Made by a program: the position numbers and the translations under genes. 64,000 bases of DNA from the NCBI RefSeq assembly GCF_023167465.1, contig NZ_AP025698.1:248001-312000 (forward strand). Direction: 5' to 3'. A model generated the notes under the pieces. That model was given only the letters and a program-made list of their open reading frames with translations, was not told the origin of the DNA and did no database searches. Shown piece after piece: positions 1 to 7,645 of the stretch; the stretch's first letter is position 1; the number at the start of each line of letters is the position of its first letter. Source of the stretch: Methanothermobacter tenebrarum. Lineage in GTDB: Archaea > Methanobacteriota > Methanobacteria > Methanobacteriales > DSM-23052.

Positions 1-198
1 ACGAATAATGCGAGGATACTTGGCGAACTCGAAGAACTTATAATTAACGATAAAACGGGTAAAATAACAGATATTGTCATAAAAGTAGAAAAAGGGAGGA
101 ACGTCACAGTAAAGGGTGCGAAGAAGAAGGGTGACCGCCTATTCGTACCATTCGGGAAAGTGGAGAAGGTTGGAGAATTCATAATAATAGCAGAATAA
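1..198 (+). CDS. PRC-barrel domain protein, 3' end only
   Basis: The window opens inside this gene; the open frame runs from base 1 to a TAA at 196-198 and gives 65 residues. The visible part has the beta-rich pattern of a PRC-barrel: a stretch reading GKITDIVIKVEKG, then a lysine/glycine turn, then DRLFVPFGKVEKVGEFIII at the end. Small archaeal PRC-barrel proteins of about 80 residues are common and are thought to bind RNA or protein partners, but no role can be given here. It converges on sufB with five bases between the stop codons. The family assignment is by pattern only. Confidence 0.6.
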   Translation, partial: TNNARILGELEELIINDKTGKITDIVIKVEKGRNVTVKGAKKKGDRLFVPFGKVEKVGEFIIIAE

Positions 199-203
199 CC
201 CTT

Positions 204-1436
204 CTACATTCCCTTCAAGCTCATATCAAGCATTCTCTTCGTCTCCTCGGCAAGCTCAGGCGGCAAACCTTTTATATCCATGCTAAGGAAACCCCTAACT
301 ATCATGGACGCCGCCTCCTCCTCTGTCAAACCCCTAGATGTTAAATATAATATTTCTTCTTCGGCGATTTTCCCAACAGCCGCCTCATGGGACATTTCAA
401 GGTCTGTTGCACTGCCCACAAGTTCAGGGACCGCATATATCATAGAATCATCAGATAATACGAGACCATGACATTCCAGGTGCCCTTTAACCTCCGGGAC
501 TCTCCCAGCTAGATGACCCCTTGAATATATCTCTGATTTATCCTTTGAAACAGCCCTGGATACTATCTCCGCACTTGCACCTTTACCCTCAAGGATGACC
601 CTAGAACCCATATCAAGTATGGATTCTTTCCTACCCCCAAGAATTGACTGGAAAACAACCCTAGAATTCTTACCCGTACAATATGCTGTTGGATATGATT
701 GTATACTTTTAACAGGACTCGTGAGAATATAATTGTTTATGAAGGTTGCGTTATCCCCCACCAGTATACCTGTCCTAGGTCTTACCTCTACCTGCTCCGC
801 CCAATTATGGATCATTGTATATGTGACCTTGGCACCCTCTTTTATATAGAATTCTGTTATTCCCAGGTGTAATGCTGAGCTCACATCTTCTCCCGTGGCG
901 CAGCCAGTTATTATATGGAGTTCAGAATTTTCCTCTGCGATTATGATATTATGGAGTGTTTGCATAACTCTTTCGTCGCCTATGAACATGCAAGCTTGTA
1001 GAGGGAATATCTCTTTTGAGTTTGGTTTGGATCTTATGAAGTATCCTCCTATGTTCCCCTCAGATTCTCTTAGGGCTGTGTGTGCAGTGTATTTGTCGGT
1101 GTCTGGGGCCACAACCTTCCACATGTAATCTTTAAGCCAATTGTATTTTTCTAGCGCGACATTTAAGCCCATTATCTCAACGGCCTTTGAAGCTTGGCTT
1201 GAGTATATCCCTGTTTGGTCTAATTGGATGAATGTTCCTGCCCTTTCTTTTTCTGTGGGGTCGACGCCGACCTTGAGTAGGGTGTCTCTCATCTTCTTCG
1301 GCACTTCTGTCGCCTTGTTGATCCTTTCATGTTCTCCTGCTTCTTCCCTTATGAACTTTTCAAGGTCTATGTCATAACCGTATGGTGATTTTTTCTCCTT
1401 TGCCTTTTCAGCCTTTTTTATTGTGTCTGGAAACAT
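204..1436 (-). CDS. sufB: SufB/SufD-family Fe-S cluster assembly scaffold protein
   Basis: A 410-residue SufB/SufD core protein. In the Suf system SufB forms a complex with the ATPase SufC and is the platform on which Fe-S clusters are built; methanogens usually carry a minimal SufBC pair, which matches the absence of sufD, sufS or sufE here. The sequence has the long right-handed beta-helix type of core, with runs such as GKGASAEIVSRAVSKDKSEI and the conserved C-terminal region SHEAAVGKIAEEEILYLTSR that marks the family. The ATG lies inside the end of sufC (19-base overlap), so the two are translationally coupled. It could equally be labelled SufD-like; SufB is preferred because it is the only such gene visible. 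Confidence 0.88.
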   Translation of the reverse strand: MFPDTIKKAEKAKEKKSPYGYDIDLEKFIREEAGEHERINKATEVPKKMRDTLLKVGVDPTEKERAGTFIQLDQTGIYSSQASKAVEIMGLNVALEKYNWLKDYMWKVVAPDTDKYTAHTALRESEGNIGGYFIRSKPNSKEIFPLQACMFIGDERVMQTLHNIIIAEENSELHIITGCATGEDVSSALHLGITEFYIKEGAKVTYTMIHNWAEQVEVRPRTGILVGDNATFINNYILTSPVKSIQSYPTAYCTGKNSRVVFQSILGGRKESILDMGSRVILEGKGASAEIVSRAVSKDKSEIYSRGHLAGRVPEVKGHLECHGLVLSDDSMIYAVPELVGSATDLEMSHEAAVGKIAEEEILYLTSRGLTEEEAASMIVRGFLSMDIKGLPPELAEETKRMLDMSLKGM

Positions 1437-2173
1437 TTAACACACCCTTGGAATCCTTCTGTCCTTATATCCTCTAATATCTCCTTTGGGTTTCCTGTGC
1501 AAGCTATCCTCCCATCTAGGAGGACGTGGGCTATGTCGGCTCTTACAAAGTTCAGTATATAGCCGAGGTGTGTGATGAGGAGACCTGCCCTTTGTCTCTG
1601 TCCTGGTTTTTTATCCTTTTCTAGTAATCTGTTGATCTCCTCTGCGAGTAGTTCAACGTTTTCGATGTCAACTCCACTGTCTGGTTCGTCGAACATTATG
1701 AAGTCTGGTTTCTGGGCTAGTAATTGTAGTATTTCCGACCTTTTAACTTCACCACCTGAGAAGCCCATGTTAACATCTCTTTCAAGGAATCTTTCATCAA
1801 ATTTCAGTTTCTTAGCTATCTTCATGATCTCGGGGTTTAGTTCTTCTTCGACTTTTTGTCCATTTTCTATTTTGAGGAGGTCGACTAGTTTAACGCCACG
1901 GATTGGCGGGGGGTTCTGGAAGCTCACACCTATACCCATCCTGACCCTTTCTGTTGTGGACAGGTCTGTGATGTCTTCTCCCTTGAATATTATCTCACCC
2001 CTCTTAACCTTATACTTGGGGAAGCCGAGTATTGTCATGAAAAGTGTGCTCTTACCGGACCCGTTGGGTCCTAGGAGGACATGGGTCTCTCCTTTATCTA
2101 TGTAGAGGTCTATGTCCTTGAGGACTTCCTTCCCCTCCACTTCAACTGCTAAGTCTGTGATTTCAAGGAGCAT
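1418..2173 (-). CDS. sufC: SufC, Fe-S cluster assembly ATPase
   Basis: A 251-residue ABC-type ATPase. It carries the Walker A motif GPNGSGKST near residue 36, a signature motif FSGGEVKR and Walker B FIMFDEPDSGVD, whose ending is typical of SufC rather than of transporter ATPases. SufC hydrolyses ATP to drive conformational change in the SufB scaffold; it is cytosolic and has no membrane partner, in line with the missing permease. The ATG is preceded by a purine-rich GGTGGTG stretch on the minus strand about seven bases away. A TATA-like sequence (TATAAATATT, 2211-2220) lies upstream, so the pair may have its own promoter at the end of the hcg operon. Confidence 0.93.
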   Translation of the reverse strand: MLLEITDLAVEVEGKEVLKDIDLYIDKGETHVLLGPNGSGKSTLFMTILGFPKYKVKRGEIIFKGEDITDLSTTERVRMGIGVSFQNPPPIRGVKLVDLLKIENGQKVEEELNPEIMKIAKKLKFDERFLERDVNMGFSGGEVKRSEILQLLAQKPDFIMFDEPDSGVDIENVELLAEEINRLLEKDKKPGQRQRAGLLITHLGYILNFVRADIAHVLLDGRIACTGNPKEILEDIRTEGFQGCVKCFQTQ

Positions 2174-2210
2174 GTTAAAACACCACCATGGTACTTATTT
2201 TGGGCTCTAT

Positions 2211-2220
2211 AATATTTATA
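2211..2220 (-). promoter_or_regulatory. TATA-like box for sufCB
   Basis: Read on the minus strand the bases are TATAAATATT, about 40 bases upstream of the sufC ATG. It overlaps the stop codon of hcgF. Position and sequence fit an archaeal TATA box; transcription could also continue from the hcg operon. Confidence 0.4.
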
Positions 2221-2716
2221 TTATACTGGGGAGTGTATCCTCTAGGAGTTTAAGGGCTTTTTCCACTCCGGATTGTTGTCTTTTCATTATCTCAGTGGCT
2301 GGGGAGGATCTGAGATCCGCATAAACATCCGAAGATCCTATAGCCTCTATCTCATCACTTATAACGGCTATCCCACCCCTGCCAACACCAGCTGTTGTCC
2401 CTATACCAACATCAGCCCCTGTAATATCCTTTATGGCCATGGCCATCTTCTTGGCCATTTTTTTATCTGCAGTTTCGTCATAGACTTTTATATCATCAAT
2501 TACTTCGGTTGGTGGTAGTGGTTCGAATTTGAGGATCTTCTTGATCCCTGAGATGGTTGGGATGAATAGGCCTGCTATAAGTGATAGCTTATAATTTTTG
2601 GGGTTGATGGTCCATTTATAGGATAAGGGGTAGCCTTGGGAGAATGCGTGTATTTCCCTGGCTATTTTCCCGTGGGTGAAACATTCTGCGGTGGCTATCC
2701 TGATCAGTCCACTCAC
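2216..2716 (-). CDS. hcgF: HcgF, FeGP cofactor biosynthesis protein (UPF0254 family)
   Basis: A 166-residue protein matching what I know as the UPF0254 family, identified in the literature as HcgF. HcgF is reported to form a thioester between a conserved N-terminal cysteine and the guanylylpyridinol carboxylate, activating it for acyl-iron formation in the FeGP cofactor of [Fe]-hydrogenase. The cysteine is visible in IATAECFTHGK (Cys12 with this start; probably the residue numbered Cys9 in published structures). Start is GTG in a GTGA overlap with the hcgE stop. It is the last gene of the hcg run, and its position beside hcgE supports the call. Confidence 0.85.
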   Translation of the reverse strand: MSGLIRIATAECFTHGKIAREIHAFSQGYPLSYKWTINPKNYKLSLIAGLFIPTISGIKKILKFEPLPPTEVIDDIKVYDETADKKMAKKMAMAIKDITGADVGIGTTAGVGRGGIAVISDEIEAIGSSDVYADLRSSPATEIMKRQQSGVEKALKLLEDTLPSII

Positions 2717-3360
2717 CCCATGTGGAGGATCTTTAATATATGGGATGTTATGGCCTTTGCTATTTCATCTAATACGTATCCTGTTATGGGTTCCCAGTCC
2801 CTTATAAGTTTACCAGTCCCTATGAGTGTATGATCTTTTATTCCCTTATCCTTTAGGAATTTGGTTATTGGATTGTCCTTGGCCTGGGATATGTCCTCTG
2901 TTATTACCTTTTCTCCCCCGATTCCCGCAACCCCCATTGTACTGATGGTTGCGGCCCCTATCCGATGTGCATGTTTTATAATGGATGCTGTGATTGGGAG
3001 TGTGTCGCCACCTGCAATGGAAATACAGATGATGTCACCATCTATCAGGTGTAGGTTATCGTCTGAAATGTATACTGGGATCCCCACCACTTTCCTAGTG
3101 GATAGTCCGGTGGCTAATCTTTCAAGGAATTTAACCTTGTATTCACCTACCCTAGCCCCTTTTAACCTGAATATTAGATCATCGGCTGTTATTCGCTGCC
3201 CATCAATAGCCTTTATCAGTTCAGGGCCTCCACGGTGGGTTTCCATCAAATTTAGGGCTACTCTAAGGCCCAGCCTCCCAAGGCCGACTATTGTAACTTT
3301 ACCATGGGAGGTTTTACCCTTTTCCAGTTCTTTTATGGATTCCATTTTATGGTCTTCCAT
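2713..3360 (-). CDS. hcgE: HcgE, ThiF/E1-like FeGP cofactor biosynthesis protein
   Basis: A 215-residue protein with an N-terminal Rossmann nucleotide-binding motif (VTIVGLGRLGLRVALNL) of the ThiF/E1-like superfamily. HcgE is known to adenylylate the carboxylate of the guanylylpyridinol precursor before HcgF forms the thioester. The ThiF-type fold is supported by the glycine-rich loop and by GDIICISIAGGDTLP. It overlaps hcgD by 28 bases and hcgF by four, so it is embedded in a coupled operon. An internal ATG five residues downstream is a possible alternative start. Confidence 0.85.
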   Translation of the reverse strand: MEDHKMESIKELEKGKTSHGKVTIVGLGRLGLRVALNLMETHRGGPELIKAIDGQRITADDLIFRLKGARVGEYKVKFLERLATGLSTRKVVGIPVYISDDNLHLIDGDIICISIAGGDTLPITASIIKHAHRIGAATISTMGVAGIGGEKVITEDISQAKDNPITKFLKDKGIKDHTLIGTGKLIRDWEPITGYVLDEIAKAITSHILKILHMG

Positions 3361-4037
3361 GGTGTTTTGGTATCGATTATCTTAATTTCAACTCCCAGGT
3401 GTGATAGGAGTTCGCCTAACTTGTATAGGCCTGGTAGTTCTGTTGTATGGTGTCCTGCGTCTATGAGGGTTAGGCCTAGGTTTTTTGCTAGTATAGCACC
3501 CTCTTGGGTGAGGTCGCCTGAGAGGTAAACTTTAACATTCTTTTCGTGGACTTTTTTTATCATCCTAGGATTTAAACCGAAACCTGATACTATTGCTATC
3601 TCATCGATCTTGAGGTTTCTTTTAAAATTAACGATCCTGGTCTCTTCTGGTTTGAGTTTTTTGTGGATTTCTTCAATGAGGGTTTCGAGTCTGGTGTCTG
3701 TTTTGCAGATCCTCCCTAGGCCATCTGATATTGTGTCTACGACTTTTAGTCCTAGTTTGTTGGCGAGGGCGTCGCAGGCTCCTCCTTTGATGATGTCCCA
3801 GTTTGAGTGTATGACATATGTTGGTATTGGTGGTTCTAGTTGTGTTGGGTGGTGTAGTATGAGGAGGTCATAGTCTTTGTAGGGTATCTGGTCTGTGGTG
3901 ATGTAGTCCATTAGGAGTAGGATCCTTTCTACGTTAATGTCATTGGTTGGTGTTATTAGTCCGATTTTGTCGCCTTTTATGGCGAGTTGTGGTGGTATTT
4001 TCTCTTCTATAAGTTTTATGAGTTTTGTTAATCTCAT
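3333..4037 (-). CDS. hcgD: HcgD, Nif3-like protein of FeGP cofactor synthesis
   Basis: A 234-residue NIF3-family protein. The metal-binding pattern of the family is visible as LLILHHPTQ near the N-terminal third and DAGHHTTELPG near the C-terminus, giving histidines for a dinuclear metal site. HcgD has been proposed to bind or deliver iron for the FeGP cofactor; that role is inferred in the literature rather than proven. It overlaps hcgC by four bases (ATGA) and hcgE by 28. Length is normal for single-domain archaeal Nif3 proteins. Confidence 0.87.
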   Translation of the reverse strand: MRLTKLIKLIEEKIPPQLAIKGDKIGLITPTNDINVERILLLMDYITTDQIPYKDYDLLILHHPTQLEPPIPTYVIHSNWDIIKGGACDALANKLGLKVVDTISDGLGRICKTDTRLETLIEEIHKKLKPEETRIVNFKRNLKIDEIAIVSGFGLNPRMIKKVHEKNVKVYLSGDLTQEGAILAKNLGLTLIDAGHHTTELPGLYKLGELLSHLGVEIKIIDTKTPWKTIKWNP

Positions 4038-4789
4038 ATTTCTTTTATGTGGGATTTTATCATTCTAAGGTTTTCTTTTATTGGCAGGTCGCAGTCTATT
4101 CTTTTAAGGGATGATGCGATTATCGCATTTTCCTTGAGAGATTCTATAAACTTTTCGCAGTCTTTTTCCTTGAATAGGATTCTTTCATAGAATCTTAGCT
4201 GTGATGAGGCGTAGAGTACACCATCCATTTTCAGGATTTTGTTGAGGCTTCTTCTAAGCACTTCTATGGTTAGGGTCATTGTCCCTGATGTTTTCGTATT
4301 TAAGCCGCTGGTATATAGTATGCCCTTTAGTGGGACTTTGACGGCTTGTATCCTTTTTTTAGTTTCGTCATGGTTTTTTATTATGGGGTCGCTGGCATCT
4401 GAAATTGGACTTTCAACTATGAATGCCCTTGTTTTGATTTTTAGTTCTTCTGGTTTGATGCCTCCGATGCCGCTTGTATCCACTATAAGATCCCAGGAGC
4501 CTCTGATGGTCTTTGGGTTTTTGAATGTTACATGTGGGTCGGTTAAACATTTAAGGTGGGGGTGTTTGTCGACTATTGTGACATTGTATTCTTTGAGTCT
4601 TTTTGCTATCATGGCACCTGTAAGATAGGCGCCTATTATGAGGGTGTTTTCTGGTTTGATTTTTTTATGGGCCAGCCAATCTAATAGAGCGTGTGTTTTG
4701 ATCTGGCCTATGGTTTCTATGATATCCTGGATGGTATGCTCTGAAAAGTAGCTTTTTACTGTGCTTGTTATACCAGTTTCTGTTTTCAT
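4034..4789 (-). CDS. hcgC: HcgC, SAM-dependent pyridinol methyltransferase
   Basis: A 251-residue protein starting MKTETGITSTVK. HcgC transfers the C3 methyl group to the 6-carboxymethyl pyridinol ring in FeGP cofactor synthesis; it has a Rossmann-like fold rather than a textbook methyltransferase signature. Consistent motifs are TLIIGAYLTGAMIAKRL and DLIVDTSGIGGIKPEEL. The frame stays open upstream as far as 5263, but that extension is very basic, low in complexity and shadows hcgB, so the ATG at 4789 is chosen; it makes a perfect ATGA overlap with the hcgB stop. Confidence 0.86.
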   Translation of the reverse strand: MKTETGITSTVKSYFSEHTIQDIIETIGQIKTHALLDWLAHKKIKPENTLIIGAYLTGAMIAKRLKEYNVTIVDKHPHLKCLTDPHVTFKNPKTIRGSWDLIVDTSGIGGIKPEELKIKTRAFIVESPISDASDPIIKNHDETKKRIQAVKVPLKGILYTSGLNTKTSGTMTLTIEVLRRSLNKILKMDGVLYASSQLRFYERILFKEKDCEKFIESLKENAIIASSLKRIDCDLPIKENLRMIKSHIKEI

Positions 4790-5250
4790 AGTCCTAGCCT
4801 TTGGAGGGCTGTTTTCAATTCTTCTTCTACTGCTTCTTGTAGGCTTTTTCCGTGGATGATGTGTGGGGGTGATATGGCTGCTGAGAGTATCCTCCCCTTG
4901 TGGTCCATTATTACTAGCATTGAACCGGAGCCTGGGACGCCTAGGCGGCCCCTTGCTATTATGAGGTCTGAGTCTGTTGTATCTACTGCCATGAGGGCTT
5001 TGGTTATGGTTGGCATTCTTGTCAGGTCGGCGGCGTTGGTGTTGATTTTTAGTCCTTTTGCCTTGGGGAGTCCGAATTTTTTGAGGGTCCTGTTTATACT
5101 TTCTAGTTTTTTCCCGTCCCAGTTTGGGACGGTTATCTTCTTTGCTGAGAGGATGTATTCTCTTATCTTTTCGGATTCTGTCTTTTTGTCCCCTTTTCTT
5201 TTCCCTTCTGTTGATTCGTTGTATGCTTTTTTTATGTGTTTTTCTAGCAT
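4786..5250 (-). CDS. hcgB: HcgB, guanylyltransferase of FeGP cofactor synthesis
   Basis: A 154-residue protein. HcgB joins GMP from GTP to the hydroxyl of the pyridinol precursor. The glycine-rich stretch ARGRLGVPGSGSMLVIMDHKG and the C-terminal segment with SPPHIIHGKSLQEAVEEEL are the conserved parts I recognise. It begins six bases after hcgA ends and overlaps hcgC by four bases, so it is translated from the same message. The N-terminal 30 residues are lysine-rich. Confidence 0.86.
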   Translation of the reverse strand: MLEKHIKKAYNESTEGKRKGDKKTESEKIREYILSAKKITVPNWDGKKLESINRTLKKFGLPKAKGLKINTNAADLTRMPTITKALMAVDTTDSDLIIARGRLGVPGSGSMLVIMDHKGRILSAAISPPHIIHGKSLQEAVEEELKTALQRLGL

Positions 5251-5256
5251 CTTTTA

Positions 5257-6285
5257 TCACCATGGGATGGGGGAGGCTAGTTTTTCAGTTTTTATCTCGG
5301 CTTTTAGGCCTGTGCTTTTTATGGTTTTGAGTATTTTTTTCAGGTTCCCGACTTGTGGTGATCCGACGCCTTTAACGTCTAGGGGATAGTCGTCGGGTAT
5401 TACGGTTGCTATGTTGTCTGCGCCTGCTATGAGGGAGAATTTCACATTCTCGGGGCCTATGGTTGGTGCGGGGACTGTTATCCTCAGGTGGGGGTAGAGT
5501 ATTCTTGTTATTGCTATGGTTTTCATTTGGTCGTCTAGTGGACATGGTGGATGTTTTTCCATGGGGGTGCCCTTGTATGGGTTGAATCCCATTATGGGGA
5601 TCTCCCCGAGGCTTTTAAATCTTTTGAGGAATCTGAGGTGTTTGATTCTGTCCTTGTATGTTTCTCCGATTCCTATTAATAGTCCTGATGAGAGTTCTAT
5701 GCCTTCTTCTGATATGAGCTCGCATACTTTTATGCGTTGTTGTAGTGTTTCTCCTGGTTTGAGGTGGTGGAAGAGTTTTCTGTTTATTGTTTCGAGGTTG
5801 CAGCATATGGTGTCGGTCCCGTATTTTGCCAGTTTTTGTATGTTTTCTCTTTTAAGGTCTGATCCCACGTTTATGAGCAATTCTAGGCTAGTATTTTCTT
5901 TGATTATCCTGGCTGCTCTTATTGCGTGTCTTCCGTTGTATCCGTGGGCGCTTGAGCAACTGACCCGTGGGATCCCCGCTTTTTCTATCTTTTTGGCTGC
6001 TTTTAATATTTCATCATCTTTTTTGGAGAATCCGTGGTAGTATCCTTGGGGTGATGTGCCAGCGGCGAATCCACAATATTTGCACTTTGGGGTGATTTTG
6101 CATTTGTTAGTCACATGAATAGTTGATGTAAGCTTTATAGGGCCTCTATTTTCTTCTCTAAGTTGGCTTGCGATGTTCATCAACCTGTTAAAGCATCTTC
6201 TGTCATCTATTTTGAATAGTTGGATTATTTCATCGTCTTTTAATCCTTGCATGTTTTCTGCTTTTTTCAGGATCTCTTCTATCAA
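5257..6285 (-). CDS. hcgA: HcgA (HmdB), radical SAM protein of FeGP cofactor synthesis
   Basis: A 342-residue radical SAM enzyme related to biotin synthase and ThiH. The cluster motif is the unusual CX5CX2C type, seen as CKITPKCKYCGF near residue 65, which is diagnostic of HcgA/HmdB. It is thought to act at an early step in pyridinol ring formation. Later motifs include SCSSAHGYNGRHA and LSSGLLIGIGET, which fit the TIM-barrel core. A hundred bases separate it from hmd upstream; hcgB follows after six bases. Confidence 0.9.
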   Translation of the reverse strand: MIEEILKKAENMQGLKDDEIIQLFKIDDRRCFNRLMNIASQLREENRGPIKLTSTIHVTNKCKITPKCKYCGFAAGTSPQGYYHGFSKKDDEILKAAKKIEKAGIPRVSCSSAHGYNGRHAIRAARIIKENTSLELLINVGSDLKRENIQKLAKYGTDTICCNLETINRKLFHHLKPGETLQQRIKVCELISEEGIELSSGLLIGIGETYKDRIKHLRFLKRFKSLGEIPIMGFNPYKGTPMEKHPPCPLDDQMKTIAITRILYPHLRITVPAPTIGPENVKFSLIAGADNIATVIPDDYPLDVKGVGSPQVGNLKKILKTIKSTGLKAEIKTEKLASPIPW

Positions 6286-6340
6286 TTTAACACCCTAGTT
6301 TGGGGGATTAGAATTAGCAGATATTATTATAATTATAGGT

Positions 6341-6350
6341 GATTTAAATA
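6341..6350 (-). promoter_or_regulatory. Possible TATA box for the hcgABCDEF run
   Basis: Within the 100-base gap between hmd and hcgA the minus strand reads TATTTAAATC at this position, 56-65 bases before the hcgA ATG. A separate promoter for the cofactor genes would let them be expressed without the very abundant hmd message. Sequence is TATA-like only; readthrough from hmd is equally possible. Confidence 0.35.
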
Positions 6351-6385
6351 TTTTCTGGGGGAAAAAATAATAAAATGTGGGGGGG

Positions 6386-7420
6386 TTATTTTTTCCTTTT
6401 TTCAAGGACTTCGAATGTTGATGGGAGTATTTCTGAGAGGGCGCCGAAGTTCATGGAGTCTGCTGTTCCAAGGAGTGTGCCGGGGTCTAGATGATCCTCT
6501 ATCTTGTCTATTCCAACCTTCTCCATTAGGTTGGTTAATTGTTCGAGGGCTTCTTTGGCCATCATCTGGGCGAATCCTGCTGGCGCGCCAAGGTTTTTGG
6601 TCACGGCATCTCTATAGGTGAGTATGCCTGCATATGTTACTGCGGTGAGTGCGGAGCACATGTCACATACTGGACCTAGGAGTTCTGCTGGTAATTTGTA
6701 GGCTTTGCTTCTTGCTTTTTCGCCTAATTCTAGGAGGGTGTTTATTGCTTCATCTGAGGCGTATCCTTCTGCTATGTAGACTTGTCCTTTCATTTCGGGT
6801 ACTGCGCCTGGATGGTATGATGATATATTGAGGGTTTCTGGTGATGTGGCGAGGTCTCCGTGTCTTTCTGCGAATATTTCATAGAATTTGGTTGTGGGTA
6901 TTGTGCAAGCGTGTGTTACAATTGCACCTTTTTTTAGGTCTTCTATGAATTTTTCTATAATGCTTGGTTGGATGTCCCCCTTTGGCAGCCAAGTCATAAC
7001 CCAGTCTGCGTCGGTTACTGTTCCCCTGTCATCTGTTGTAACCTCTAATCCCAGTTCCTCTGGGTGTACGAAGTGTATCGCACCTTCTGGTGGTTTTGGA
7101 ATGTCCTTGGCGACCTCATTCACCTTTTCTCTGACTTTTGGCATTATCTTTTCCGGGTCTTCCTTGTGGGCTTCTATAACCTCCTCATAGTCGAAATCGT
7201 CTATTATTGTGAACTGTTTATCGAATACTGGGTCTGATACTATGATATCATCTATGCCTGCTAGTTCTTTTAGTTCTGCCGCCATTGTTATCGTTGAGTG
7301 TGTCATGGCTATCTCTGGTTTGCCCACTTCCTCCGCGACTTCGCAAGCCCTTGCAAAGTTTGTTATGCCAGTTGCGGCATGCGTCCTATAACAACCAGCG
7401 CCTAATATCGCAACCTTCAT
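6386..7420 (-). CDS. hmd: [Fe]-hydrogenase, H2-forming methylene-tetrahydromethanopterin dehydrogenase
   Basis: A 344-residue Hmd that reduces methenyl- to methylene-tetrahydromethanopterin with H2 in the cytosol, using the FeGP cofactor. The N-terminal Rossmann domain starts MKVAILGAGCYRTHAA, with the catalytic His14 present. The iron ligand cysteine is in VTHACTIPTTKF (Cys172 here, equivalent to Cys176 of the Methanocaldococcus enzyme). The C-terminal helical part ends GTADSMNFGA...EVLEKRKK as in Methanothermobacter Hmd. An ORF can be drawn 30 residues longer, but the ATG at 7420 has a good ribosome site (AGGTGATGG) directly upstream and matches the known N-terminus. It heads the hcg cluster. 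Confidence 0.97.
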   Translation of the reverse strand: MKVAILGAGCYRTHAATGITNFARACEVAEEVGKPEIAMTHSTITMAAELKELAGIDDIIVSDPVFDKQFTIIDDFDYEEVIEAHKEDPEKIMPKVREKVNEVAKDIPKPPEGAIHFVHPEELGLEVTTDDRGTVTDADWVMTWLPKGDIQPSIIEKFIEDLKKGAIVTHACTIPTTKFYEIFAERHGDLATSPETLNISSYHPGAVPEMKGQVYIAEGYASDEAINTLLELGEKARSKAYKLPAELLGPVCDMCSALTAVTYAGILTYRDAVTKNLGAPAGFAQMMAKEALEQLTNLMEKVGIDKIEDHLDPGTLLGTADSMNFGALSEILPSTFEVLEKRKK

Positions 7421-7469
7421 ACCATCACCTCTTGTATTACTATTTAACAAAATAGTACTAATACTCTTA

Positions 7470-7478
7470 TTATAAATA
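7470..7478 (-). promoter_or_regulatory. TATA box of hmd
   Basis: On the minus strand the sequence around this position reads TTATTTATAATAAG, 50-58 bases upstream of the hmd ATG. It sits directly downstream of the inverted repeat at 7481-7506, which would place that repeat over the BRE/TFB contact region. Confidence 0.55.
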
Positions 7479-7480
7479 AG

Positions 7481-7506
7481 CTTTTCGATCATAATCGATC
7501 CAAAAG
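7481..7506. promoter_or_regulatory. Inverted repeat at the hmd promoter (candidate operator)
   Basis: Left arm CTTTTCGATC (7481-7490) and right arm GATCCAAAAG (7497-7506) are complementary at nine of ten positions around the six-base centre ATAATC. It lies immediately upstream of the hmd TATA box and about 20 bases from the divergent hcgG TATA-like sequence, so one bound protein could affect both genes. hmd is known to respond to nickel and H2 supply in methanogens; linking this site to that control is inference. Confidence 0.5.
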
Positions 7507-7526
7507 TCATGCCAAAAATTTAATCA

Positions 7527-7537
7527 TATAATATAAA
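7527..7537 (+). promoter_or_regulatory. TATA box of hcgG
   Basis: The plus strand reads TATAATATAAA here, about 110 bases before the hcgG ATG, implying a leader of roughly 85 bases. It is the only TATA-like element between the hmd operator-like repeat and hcgG. Confidence 0.45.
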
Positions 7538-7645
7538 AAAATTATTAAAAAGGAGTAACTAGAGGCCAAAATTATAGATAAGGATGATGAAAATATGAAA
7601 AACCAAAAGACCCCAACATAATCATATCAATTAGAGAGTGATGTA

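Noticed and set aside
4790..5263. N-terminal extension of hcgC
   Set aside because: It is very basic, repetitive in Lys/Arg/His and shadows hcgB in another frame; the ATG at 4789 forms an ATGA overlap.
7421..7510. Thirty extra residues before Hmd
   Set aside because: The known Hmd N-terminus begins at the ATG at 7420, which has a ribosome site; the extension covers the promoter.
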